64,000 nt of DNA from JBNJFY01 sp051747265 (GTDB lineage Bacteria; Bacteroidota; Rhodothermia; Balneolales; Balneolaceae), in contig JBNJFY010000006.1 of assembly GCA_051747265.1 (NCBI GenBank), positions 1 to 64,000 of the forward strand, in the 5' to 3' direction. The notes below the pieces were generated by a model, which ran no database searches, was not told the origin of the DNA, and saw only the letters and a program-made list of their open reading frames with translations. Each line of letters starts with the position of its first letter. Position 1 is the stretch's first letter. Both the position numbers and the translations under genes were made by a program. Below are positions 1 through 7,288 of this stretch, piece by piece.

Positions 1-75
1 GGGTGGTACTGAGCAAGCAAATAATTCTGAAGGAAGGAATAGTAAAGCTATTAATATGAAGTAACTTATTTTCAT
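1..75 (-). CDS. Partial cassette gene, exported protein N-terminus
   Basis: Reading the minus strand from an ATG at 75 gives 25 open codons that run off the left edge of the window. The peptide starts MKISYFILIALLFLP and continues SELFACSVPP, a textbook signal peptide: one Lys, a hydrophobic core, and a cleavage or lipobox-like LFAC. It lies just past the attC at 92-220 in the same orientation as the other cassette genes, so it is probably the fourth cassette of the array. The function cannot be judged from 25 codons. An opposite-strand reading (positions 2-64, ending in TAA) is also open but has no recognisable features. Confidence 0.55.
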   Translation of the reverse strand, partial: MKISYFILIALLFLPSELFACSVPP

Positions 76-91
76 TGAGATAAGAGTTTTG

Positions 92-220
92 GCCTAACGG
101 CATTGCGCATAAGGGGCGTGCAAAATGATGTTAATTTGAATAAAATGTACTATGTAATCTGACTAGAATAAAACTGGCAGCCAACTGCGAGGCACGTCCC
201 GCTTAATGCGCGGGTTAGGC
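92..220 (-). repeat. attC site 1 (integron cassette recombination site)
   Basis: The site is bounded by GCCTAAC (92-98) and its inverse GTTAGGC (214-220), matching the attC consensus RYYYAAC...GTTRRRY. Inner arms pair: GCGCAT (105-110) with ATGCGC (206-211), and GGGGCGTGC (113-121) with GCACGTCCC (192-200, one mismatch). The total of 129 bp is in the range of long attC sites. It follows the stop of the TlpA-like gene by 11 bases, as attC follows the ORF in a cassette. The central loop differs from those of the other two sites. Confidence 0.85.
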
Positions 221-231
221 ATCTCTCAAGA

Positions 232-1389
232 TCATGAAGCTATCTCCTTTAGTTTTTCCTTGATTACATTGATTGTGTTGGCACCTGTAGTTTTGATTTG
301 TATGGTATTGCTATTGTCAATTAGATAGAAAGTTGGAGTAGCTATTACTGGATTAAACGTATTCCATGCTTTATCACTATGAAGAAGGAAGTGACCTTTT
401 TTCGGATATTCTTTTAGATGTTCCTTAATTTCAGATTTATCCTTTCCCCTTGCCATAATCACCAAATTTAGTCTATCGTCGTATTGCTCCTTTATTTTAT
501 TTAATTCTGGCCTTACTACTTCACAAAATGGGCAAGAGGTAGACCAAAATTCTAATAAAACTGGTTTATCAAGAAAATCAGTTAAGCTTTGGGGTTTCCC
601 TTCAAGATCTTCGGCAATAAAATTAGGTGTTTTAAATCCTTGCACGGGTGCAACTTCAGTATCACTTTCGATAATTGTTAAAGAACTCCCTTTACTATCA
701 ATATTTTTCACCTCATATTTTTCCCCATCAATTTGAAATGGTTGAGTAATATCAATTTCCTCACTTGCTAATAATTTATCATCGTCGGTCACTTTCCATT
801 GGCTTGTATAGTTTCCGTTTGAGTTAAAGTCGATTAAAAATGTTGTTCCAGATGAATCGCTATAAATTGGATGATTCCGAAATCTCGGACGAAGAATGAA
901 GTCAACGGGTTCTCCTTTGATTGTGATATTACCCTTTCTAAACTCACTAATTCTCCCATAAGTCCATTTACCTTTTTCCATGACTTGGAAATAGACTGGT
1001 ATATCTTGAGGCTTGATAGTAACAAGGACGTCAGCGATTAATCGCTCTCCCCGTTGAACAAAGTTAAGTTGACTCTCATCAGTAAAATCCAGATCGGCAT
1101 CCGTATCAACGTAATATTCAAACTTTCCATTATTTTGATTGTGCCTCAAAACATGGACTGTTTTAAAACCCTCACCCTCAGATAAAACTGCAACTTCGGG
1201 ATTAGTCCAATTTTTACTATAAGTGAAATTCTTTTCTGGTGTTTCAAAAAAGATATTTGACAAACCCGGAAAGGACTCAACCGTTTCGGCTTTAGTTATT
1301 ATCCTCTCTAGATTTATTTTGATTTCATCTTTCTTATCTGAGCACCCCAAAAATAAAAGGGAGATGATGAGAATGAATAGTCGTGTCAT
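232..1389 (-). CDS. TlpA-like thioredoxin-fold lipoprotein (cassette gene)
   Basis: A 385-residue exported lipoprotein. The start was chosen at the ATG at 1389 because it gives MTRLFILIISLLFLGC, a lipoprotein signal with the lipid Cys at residue 16; a longer reading only extends into the attC. The C-terminal ~120 residues are a TlpA/ResA-type thioredoxin domain, with the redox motif WSTSCPFC (Cys 286 and 289) and a cis-Pro loop IATPTF near residue 350. The ~250-residue N-terminal region is unassigned but resembles the N-terminal parts of Bacteroidota TlpA-family proteins. Expected role: thiol-disulfide exchange on periplasmic or membrane proteins. It sits between attC 2 and attC 1, so it is a mobile cassette gene, and it is clearly AT-richer than the chromosomal genes further right. 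Its native partner is unknown. Confidence 0.85.
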   Translation of the reverse strand: MTRLFILIISLLFLGCSDKKDEIKINLERIITKAETVESFPGLSNIFFETPEKNFTYSKNWTNPEVAVLSEGEGFKTVHVLRHNQNNGKFEYYVDTDADLDFTDESQLNFVQRGERLIADVLVTIKPQDIPVYFQVMEKGKWTYGRISEFRKGNITIKGEPVDFILRPRFRNHPIYSDSSGTTFLIDFNSNGNYTSQWKVTDDDKLLASEEIDITQPFQIDGEKYEVKNIDSKGSSLTIIESDTEVAPVQGFKTPNFIAEDLEGKPQSLTDFLDKPVLLEFWSTSCPFCEVVRPELNKIKEQYDDRLNLVIMARGKDKSEIKEHLKEYPKKGHFLLHSDKAWNTFNPVIATPTFYLIDNSNTIQIKTTGANTINVIKEKLKEIAS

Positions 1390-1422
1390 AATTTGAAATT
1401 TAATTCCAATTAAGATTGAGAT

Positions 1423-1554
1423 GCCTAACGGGATGGCGCTTAAACGGCGTAGGTTTACAGGTAACAAGTTAATTATTAGCAGGGTAGCGGTTACCAGGGA
1501 AAGATGCCAATAGGGCGAACAGCTCCTACGTCCGCTTTCAAGCGCGTGTTATGT
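1423..1554 (-). repeat. attC site 2
   Basis: Ends are GCCTAAC (1423-1429) and GTTATGT (1548-1554). Inner arms pair: GCGCTT (1436-1441) with AAGCGC (1540-1545), and CGGCGTAGG (1445-1453) with CCTACGTCCG (1525-1534). The 132-bp site is nearly identical in sequence, including its central loop, to attC 3, which shows they come from one attC family. It lies directly after the 3' end of the cassette gene at 1604-2161. Confidence 0.85.
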
Positions 1555-1603
1555 GCACGTTGGATGAATTCTATAATATTTCAAATTTGAAAAGAGAGGG
1601 GAA

Positions 1604-2161
1604 TTATTCCGATTCGTATTGTTGATAGAGTTTAGCATCCGAATAAACTTGTTTCTCTTCTCTTATAAATTCGGATGTTCCATTATTATGAACTTCTCCT
1701 GAATCATCAATCCAACGTATTAGATTATCAGAATCAAAATAATATCGGTTTTCATATTCATTCTTTTCTTCAGAATCATATGAGTCCGCCCATTTCGGAT
1801 TATGAAATGCCGTGTAGTTTTTAAAAACGAATAATAAACCCTTTTTATCGAAATAATACTCGGAAGATAAGTTTTCCCTGTCACCTTCAAATGATAGCTC
1901 TATTTTGACAAGATAATCACCGTCGTAATACTTCACCATGTTAGTCATGGCTAAACGATATATTTCAGTTGTTTCAAAAGAGTAACTTAGAGGATCATTC
2001 ACCTTACTGACATCAATATCTTTGTATTCTACCTTTTTAAAATTATCAATATTTGAATTGATGTAGTGATATTGATTCCGAATATATTCTATTCTGTCAG
2101 TTTGTGAGTATACAAGTGATGGAAAAAGGACAAAGAAGAATAAAAGAGATCTTTTAATCAT
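1604..2161 (-). CDS. Secreted hypothetical protein (cassette gene)
   Basis: A 185-residue protein not assigned to a family. The start at 2161 was chosen because it begins MIKRSLLFFFVLFPSLVYSQ, a signal peptide with likely cleavage after the Ser-Gln junction that is common in Bacteroidota. A start 36 bases upstream would sit inside attC 3. The mature part is rich in Tyr, Asp, Glu and Asn, with stretches such as YYFDKKG and RYYFDSDN that suggest small beta-strand repeats like those in secreted MORN/YD-type proteins, but this is weak. It lies alone between attC 3 and attC 2 with no room for another gene. AT-rich composition like the neighbouring cassettes. It may act in the periplasm or outside the cell. 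Confidence 0.7.
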   Translation of the reverse strand: MIKRSLLFFFVLFPSLVYSQTDRIEYIRNQYHYINSNIDNFKKVEYKDIDVSKVNDPLSYSFETTEIYRLAMTNMVKYYDGDYLVKIELSFEGDRENLSSEYYFDKKGLLFVFKNYTAFHNPKWADSYDSEEKNEYENRYYFDSDNLIRWIDDSGEVHNNGTSEFIREEKQVYSDAKLYQQYESE

Positions 2162-2195
2162 GTAGTTTGACAACTTATTGGGTATCAGCAAGTGC

Positions 2196-2327
2196 ACATA
2201 ACGTGTTTGCGCTTAAACGGCGTAGGTTTATAGGCAACAAATTAATTATTAGCAGGGTAGGGGTTACCAGGGAAAAATGCCAATAGGGCGAGCAGCTCCT
2301 ACGTCCGATTTGAAGCGCGGGTTAGGC
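2196..2327 (-). repeat. attC site 3
   Basis: Ends are ACATAAC (2196-2202) and GTTAGGC (2321-2327). GCGCTT (2209-2214) pairs with AAGCGC (2313-2318), and the next arm pairs as in attC 2. The 132-bp length and almost the same interior sequence as attC 2 are seen directly. The GTTAGGC end is only 5 bases from the stop of the MltR-like gene, the tight packing typical of cassettes. Confidence 0.85.
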
Positions 2328-2332
2328 CAAAA

Positions 2333-3004
2333 TTAGGAATGATTTTTAAACTTTTCTCTGTGTTTCACAATCATGGAGCATAGAAGAGCAACAGCTACAC
2401 CAAGCGTCATCCTGGGATGCTTTTCTTCAAGTATATTAATAACCTCGGCATCATCTTTTATATAATTAAAAACTTCTTGGCTATTTGAAGGGTAATCTTC
2501 CTTAATAGAATCATCAATTTCCTCTCTTTTTGATAACACTCTTTCTATCAGATCACGAATCAGAAGTTCAGAAGCAGTTTCAGTAATTGATGAGACCATA
2601 TTTGGACCCAGCTTAATTAATTCAGTTAACCTATCTTTTTCTTTTTCTAGTCTGAACTTCCCTTTTGAGTGTGCTACTTTATTTCTAATTCTTTTTAAAA
2701 TAGTAATTGACTGATGTGTATTTTTACCTATTAAACCAACTGTGTAAGCAACATCAGATTTAGCAGAAAATGTACTTAGTGGTCCAGGATAGTCTAAAAG
2801 TTTATTTAATAAAGTATTGCTTGCGTCACTTTCTGAAATTTCTCTAAACAAAGTATCAAGTTGAGCATTAACAATTTCAGCTCCAACTAATACAGCACCT
2901 CTGTCTGACTCTGCTACTAAAGATTTAAATACGTCATCAAACACCTCCTCAACATCAGGGTGTTCAAAAATCGATTTTTCGTTGTTGTTTTCTTTTTTAC
3001 TCAA
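2333..3004 (-). CDS. MltR/MtlR-family protein (cassette gene)
   Basis: A 223-residue soluble protein with no signal peptide. The central part carries the hallmarks of the MtlR (mannitol repressor) family: RGAVLVGAEIVNAQLD, then GPLSTFSAKSDVAYTVGLI, then IRKIRN-like ILKRIRNKVAHS. In E. coli, MtlR represses the mannitol operon, yet the family lacks an evident DNA-binding domain and many members are of unknown function. Here there is no mannitol gene nearby and the gene sits in an integron cassette, so a regulator or stress/defence role is possible but unproven. Start ATG at 3004 follows an upstream GTTAGTC core (3033-3039, minus strand), placing it as the first visible cassette. Family call fairly secure; biological role open. 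Confidence 0.7.
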   Translation of the reverse strand: MSKKENNNEKSIFEHPDVEEVFDDVFKSLVAESDRGAVLVGAEIVNAQLDTLFREISESDASNTLLNKLLDYPGPLSTFSAKSDVAYTVGLIGKNTHQSITILKRIRNKVAHSKGKFRLEKEKDRLTELIKLGPNMVSSITETASELLIRDLIERVLSKREEIDDSIKEDYPSNSQEVFNYIKDDAEVINILEEKHPRMTLGVAVALLCSMIVKHREKFKNHS

Positions 3005-3434
3005 ATGAGAATATTTGTGATTTAGATATTTGGACTAACCTATAATTATACGAACCAACCTACTCATTACGATTTTATCCCACAAGTATAAAACCGTTAT
3101 AGGGCTGTATAACGCCCAATAATGTAGCCGTTTGTTGTCATATCATGGCGGGATAAGATGGTGACGTAACTATGTGCATTTATGACAACAAGAGGGTATG
3201 GAATACCAAAGCTATGGTCTCTTGGCGGCCTCGTGCCTTGTTTTGGCTTATTCAAACTTAATCACGCTGTCAGGACCTTCGGACGCTGACCGGTGGGTTG
3301 CTTGTCCACAAAAGAGGACACCGAGCACACTAAATGGGTAAGTACCGAATAGAAGAATATGAGAAACGAAGAAAAGTAGGCTAGCGGAGGACGATCTGCT
3401 GGGTAAAGTCCTTTTTAAAGGGGGAGAGTAACCT

Positions 3435-3575
3435 TTATTCAGGCTGGATATGGGATTCGTCTTCATCTTGCCTGGTGTGACGAATCGTCAAAATATTGAT
3501 GTGATCCGTATTGATTTCATAGATGCCCCCCCATTCTTCAAGCTTGTAGCTTGGAGAATGCGATACAGCTTCAGC
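3435..3575 (-). pseudogene. RelE/ParE-type toxin C-terminal fragment
   Basis: An open 46-codon stretch on the minus strand ending at TAA (3435-3437) reads ...HSPSYKLEEWGGIYEI, then INILTIRHTRQ. This matches the last strand of RelE/ParE-superfamily toxins, where a YEI...ILxIRHTRQ pattern is usual. Upstream in the same frame there is a stop at 3576-3578, and no N-terminal half of a toxin or antitoxin gene can be joined without frameshifts. It therefore looks like a decayed remnant of a toxin-antitoxin module, a common passenger of cassette arrays. The identification rests on a short motif only. Confidence 0.4.
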
Positions 3576-3861
3576 TTATATGAAATTGGGAAAAAGCTTA
3601 TTAGTGGTACCGTTAAGCTAAAGCTGGTAGCACTATCACAAGGTACAACCTTGCGATAGTAAGGGAGATTTGGGTGCGTGTATCTATAACGCTCATATGT
3701 TTTACTCAGATTTGCAACCTGACAGCGCCCACCAAGCATCGCGCCGGTGTTCCGGTCAGCGTTGGTAATACCACACTCTCCACGCTGTCCAGAATCGCTG
3801 TCGCGATGCGTTGACCGGTTGGAAAAAAGGCCTTACAGGCACTCCAGTACGTTTTCCACCT

Positions 3862-3901
3862 CAAGCCGACGCAAGTTTGAGTCCGAAGGCTTTCGGACGG
3901 A
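3862..3901 (-). repeat. Dispersed repeat, relative of the 18.4-kb tandem repeat
   Basis: Read on the minus strand, this 40-bp stretch aligns without gaps to 18451-18490, with 32 of 40 bases identical by eye. It starts TCCGTCC and ends TTG in both. Here it contains a perfect hairpin, GTCCGAA (3881-3887) with TTCGGAC (3892-3898), that is weakened in the 18-kb copies. This suggests a family of palindromic intergenic elements in this genome. Confidence 0.55.
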
Positions 3902-3983
3902 AATGGGTGTCACTAACTACAGCGGATTAGCGATTGATTGCCAGACGGATCCCGCGGAATAACAACGAACTACATAAAAACCC

Positions 3984-4583
3984 TCAGCCGCTCTGTTGGC
4001 GGTAGGGGCTGTGTAGATAATACTTCGGACGGCTATCCAACCGGATATGCAGCCAGGCCACGCCGCCGCCGGCCGTATTCAGCCAAATGGGGCGCTCAGA
4101 GAGCTGTTCTCGGGTCATTCGTCCCACCGCTTGCCAGAGCTCGTGTTGCTGTTCCAGTGGCGCTTGCTCGGTAAAAACACCTATGTGCGCATAATTCAAA
4201 TCCGGACGGTCTGCTTTGGGCAGAGGTATGATAAGCTGGGCATCCCCGCCAAGATTCGGAAAATCAGTTACCATCGCTTGGGAAGGAGCCCGTTGGATAT
4301 ATGAATGAAAGGGGGCAGGATCCGGCCGAAGATCAATGCTTGGGCTGTTGGTTGTTACAAATTCAAATGGTTGATCCAAAGAGGATATAGCAAGGGGCGG
4401 GGTTTCCCAGTGGAAGGCTGGATAGGGAATTTTCTTTAGCAGGTGAATAAAATCACTTCGAAAATCAGGATCGTTTTCTAAGCGTTTAAGGAAAGATCCA
4501 TAACTCAGCGGTTGCTGATTATAATACAGGCTGTAATGATAAGCCTCCGCGTGTTCCAAAGGCGTTGCTTGATGTGTTAACAT
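3984..4583 (-). CDS. DUF6940-like conserved protein
   Basis: A 199-residue cytoplasmic-looking protein. It matches from memory the family named DUF6940: an N-terminal LSYGSFLKRLENDPDFR segment, a core FPAxxWETPP motif (here YPAFHWETPP), PNLGGDAQLIIP in the middle, and a conserved end with GGGVAWLHIRLDSRPKYY. No function is known for the family. The pattern of invariant Trp, Asn, Gly-Gly-Asp and the RLDxRPKYYxHxPY ending suggests an enzyme or ligand-binding fold. The gene starts 9 bases after the stop of the SH3 protein gene, so the two are probably co-transcribed. Likely full length. A pairing of a secreted SH3 protein with this protein has no clear functional reading. Confidence 0.6.
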   Translation of the reverse strand: MLTHQATPLEHAEAYHYSLYYNQQPLSYGSFLKRLENDPDFRSDFIHLLKKIPYPAFHWETPPLAISSLDQPFEFVTTNSPSIDLRPDPAPFHSYIQRAPSQAMVTDFPNLGGDAQLIIPLPKADRPDLNYAHIGVFTEQAPLEQQHELWQAVGRMTREQLSERPIWLNTAGGGVAWLHIRLDSRPKYYLHSPYRQQSG

Positions 4584-4592
4584 GAACGATGG

Positions 4593-5453
<861 letters not shown>

Positions 5454-5503
5454 ACCGAAAGATAAGTCTAGTACTGCTTATCGGTAGGCAATAGCAATGG
5501 TAT

Positions 5504-5530
5504 AAAAAAAGCCACCCCAAATAGGGTGGC
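5504..5530 (-). terminator. Rho-independent terminator after the Hc1-like gene
   Basis: On the minus strand GCCACCC (complement of 5524-5530) and GGGTGGC (complement of 5511-5517) form a 7-bp GC-rich stem with a 6-base loop, followed by a run of seven Ts (complement of 5504-5510). It lies about 25 bases past the stop at 5555. Confidence 0.8.
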
Positions 5531-5554
5531 TCTTTAAATACGAAACGTCCGATG

Positions 5555-5737
5555 TTACACTTTACCGGAGTTTTTCATGTCTTGGATTTCAAGACGAATC
5601 TCTTGAGCCAGTTTCTTCAGCTCTTGCAGAGACTTACGAGCACGCGTACCAGCAGCTTTGTTCCCCTTGTTATAGAATTTGTTCATATCATCTTCCATCT
5701 CATCGACGAGATTTGATACTTCGTCAAATCGGCTCAT
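5555..5737 (-). CDS. Histone H1 (Hc1)-like small protein
   Basis: A 60-residue protein starting MSRFDEVSNLVDEMEDDM, with a helical N-terminus and the conserved core GNKAAGTRARKSLQELKK. This is the N-terminal helical module of chlamydial Hc1-type histone H1-like proteins, and the same short version is widespread in Bacteroidota. It lacks the Lys-rich tail of true Hc1. Family members are thought to bind DNA or assist nucleoid compaction, but the short forms are little studied. It is flanked by terminators on both sides (5504-5530 downstream; 5773-5795 ends the transcript upstream), so it is a single-gene unit with its own promoter in 5738-5772. Confidence 0.8.
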   Translation of the reverse strand: MSRFDEVSNLVDEMEDDMNKFYNKGNKAAGTRARKSLQELKKLAQEIRLEIQDMKNSGKV

Positions 5738-5772
5738 TATAGATACTCCGTTTTATTGATGTTTGTATTATG

Positions 5773-5795
5773 AAAAATCGGTGATCCCTATCACC
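5773..5795 (-). terminator. Rho-independent terminator after the kinase-fold gene
   Basis: On the minus strand GGTGAT (complement of 5790-5795) pairs with ATCACC (complement of 5780-5785) around a four-base loop, followed by a T run (complement of 5773-5777). It lies about 75 bases past the stop at 5870 and would end the multi-gene minus-strand unit coming from 13.8 kb. Confidence 0.55.
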
Positions 5796-5869
5796 AACTC
5801 GACGAAACTATGTATAACCACCCCTTGAGTCAAGTAAAAAGTGTCGTTTACATCAATTGGACCCCATTT

Positions 5870-6523
5870 TTATCCATTTTTCTTGATTTTAGTCCCTTTT
5901 TCGTTGGGAAATTGACCAAATTGATGAGTATTAACTACGCGAATGGAACGTTGCTGAGAGCGAAATTCCTGAGGTAGCAGGTGCTCTTTGTCTGTTGGGG
6001 TGAGCTCTTCGTAGGTATAATTTTTTCCTTGAGATGGGGTAAGAATTTCATCTTCTTCTTGCGGGGAAAACACCACAACCTCGTCAAAATCCAACAGCTG
6101 CTTAAGTTGATGAGCTAACTCAGGCAGTGGCATTACTACCGGGCGGTCAGAAACAGTAGACTGCACCAGCGATGAGATCAATAACACCACACGATCGGAT
6201 AATTGTTGGTAGTAGTCGCGGTCCAGCTTCAGATTTTGCTGCTCATCCCATTGCAGCAGCGAACGTTGGTAGCCATTGACCCCAATGGTTGGAACGCCGT
6301 TGTCGGCAAATAGGGCGACGAGCCGATGATTTAAGTCGCGGATGCTGCGAAGTTGCGCGTCAGATCGCATCATACCCGTCTGAATCAGCCGATCGGTGTA
6401 CGCACTGTCACCGTGCAAAACTATGCATCGGTCGGCCTGTTGCCGGGCCAGCGACTGCGCGAATGCATTGAGGAAGATGCCATTGTCCAGATGCTCAAAA
6501 TCAAGTACTGCGATTATTTTCAT
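5870..6523 (-). CDS. Truncated amino-acid-kinase (ArgB-like) fold protein
   Basis: A 217-residue protein. The first ~110 residues resemble the N-terminal half of acetylglutamate kinase-type enzymes: a strand MKIIAVLDFEHLDNG, then CIVLHGDSAYTDRLIQTGM in place of the VVHGGG loop, then IRDLNHRLVALFADNGVPTIGVNGYQR, matching ArgB R...LN..LV..L...G..AVGL.G. The glycine pair of the substrate loop is lost (HGDS instead of HGGG), and the nucleotide-binding C-terminal half is replaced by an unrelated ~80-residue tail ending in Lys. It is probably not a working kinase, perhaps a binding or regulatory protein. It lies 28 bases after the cytidine deaminase gene. The family call is tentative. Confidence 0.45.
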   Translation of the reverse strand: MKIIAVLDFEHLDNGIFLNAFAQSLARQQADRCIVLHGDSAYTDRLIQTGMMRSDAQLRSIRDLNHRLVALFADNGVPTIGVNGYQRSLLQWDEQQNLKLDRDYYQQLSDRVVLLISSLVQSTVSDRPVVMPLPELAHQLKQLLDFDEVVVFSPQEEDEILTPSQGKNYTYEELTPTDKEHLLPQEFRSQQRSIRVVNTHQFGQFPNEKGTKIKKNG

Positions 6524-6551
6524 ACGGTGGCGATGTAAATTCGACGATTAA

Positions 6552-7283
6552 TTACTGTTGACTGAGAGAAGGTGCTTTAAACGCGTAAGGCAGATATTGA
6601 TGTGCGGGGAGGGTGGTCCGCTGTGACTGCTGATGATGCATAATGGCTTCCGCTGATGACAAGTGTTCGTTGATAACTTGGCGGCACGCTCCGCAGGGAC
6701 TGGTGTATTCAGCTTGGGGAGCGTATACATGAATGCCGCTGAAATCCGTAAGCCCCAAACTTAAAGCGTTGTGTATGGCTACCCGCTCAGCGCATAATCC
6801 CAATCGCCAATCATCAGACTCAATATTGACTCCGGTTACATATTGCTCGGAATCCTGGAACGTGAGTAGCGCGGAAACAGGAAAATCAGAGTGGGGTACG
6901 TGGGCAAATTTTGCGGAGTTATATAATATGGTATCCTGCTGTTCCCTTCTTGGAACAGAATTTTCTGGAAATGAGGGGGCATCTATAAAAGAAAGTTCAT
7001 CAATATTTTCGCGCACCTCGAGATTCAGATCCCACTGCTTGGCCCAATCTGTTTCTGGTGAGCGCTCTTCTTCGGTGGCCACCAGTAAGGTGTGAGGGTT
7101 TTGGCCTCGACTCAGGCAATGATATACAGCACCTTGAGAAGCCGTAATGGTCAAAGGAAAAGAAACATTTTCGATTCGAATGCCGGGATAGGCGTATCCC
7201 TGGCTATCTAAAACGACCGTAGCTCGTGCTTGACCACTATAGGGCACATAGCTACGCTGAAGTAGCATTGACCAATCAATCAT
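6552..7283 (-). CDS. cdd: Cytidine deaminase, tandem domain with inactive N-domain
   Basis: A 243-residue protein expected to deaminate cytidine and deoxycytidine to uridine in pyrimidine salvage. The second domain (about 115-215) is complete: CAER (Cys164, catalytic Glu166) and PCGAC (Cys197, Cys200) provide the zinc site. The first domain (about 5-90) keeps the fold pattern YVPYSG and IENVSFPLTI. The catalytic segment there reads ITASQ, so the zinc Cys is Thr47 and the proton-shuttling Glu is Ser49, and there is no PCxxC. This resembles the two-domain E. coli enzyme but with active and dead halves swapped in order. The gene starts 5 bases after the GH3 fusion gene, so it belongs to the same transcript. 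Confidence 0.85.
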   Translation of the reverse strand: MIDWSMLLQRSYVPYSGQARATVVLDSQGYAYPGIRIENVSFPLTITASQGAVYHCLSRGQNPHTLLVATEEERSPETDWAKQWDLNLEVRENIDELSFIDAPSFPENSVPRREQQDTILYNSAKFAHVPHSDFPVSALLTFQDSEQYVTGVNIESDDWRLGLCAERVAIHNALSLGLTDFSGIHVYAPQAEYTSPCGACRQVINEHLSSAEAIMHHQQSQRTTLPAHQYLPYAFKAPSLSQQ

Positions 7284-7288
7284 AAAGG

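Larger units (their letters stand above)
3005..3983. other. Gene-poor junction region right of the cassette array
   Basis: No intact gene was found here. On the minus strand, GTTAGTC (3033-3039) looks like the recombination core at the edge of the last cassette. CGTTATA (3095-3101) and TATAACG (3108-3114) form an inverted repeat resembling abutting attC ends. TGTTGTCAT (3132-3140) and ATGACAACA (3181-3189) form another. 3435-3575 holds a toxin-like fragment and 3862-3901 a dispersed repeat copy. ACGCTGACCGG occurs near 3286 and inverted near 3754. No integrase (tyrosine recombinase) could be read on either strand, which is where attI and intI would be expected. Confidence 0.5.

Noticed and set aside
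3270..3790. MITE with terminal inverted repeats GCTGTCAGG and ACGCTGACCGG
   Set aside because: The two pairs occur inverted, but their order is crossed, so they cannot form one set of nested terminal repeats.
3040..3983. Integron integrase remnant
   Set aside because: No frame on either strand shows tyrosine-recombinase boxes (RHRY residues); the absence is reported in a finding instead.
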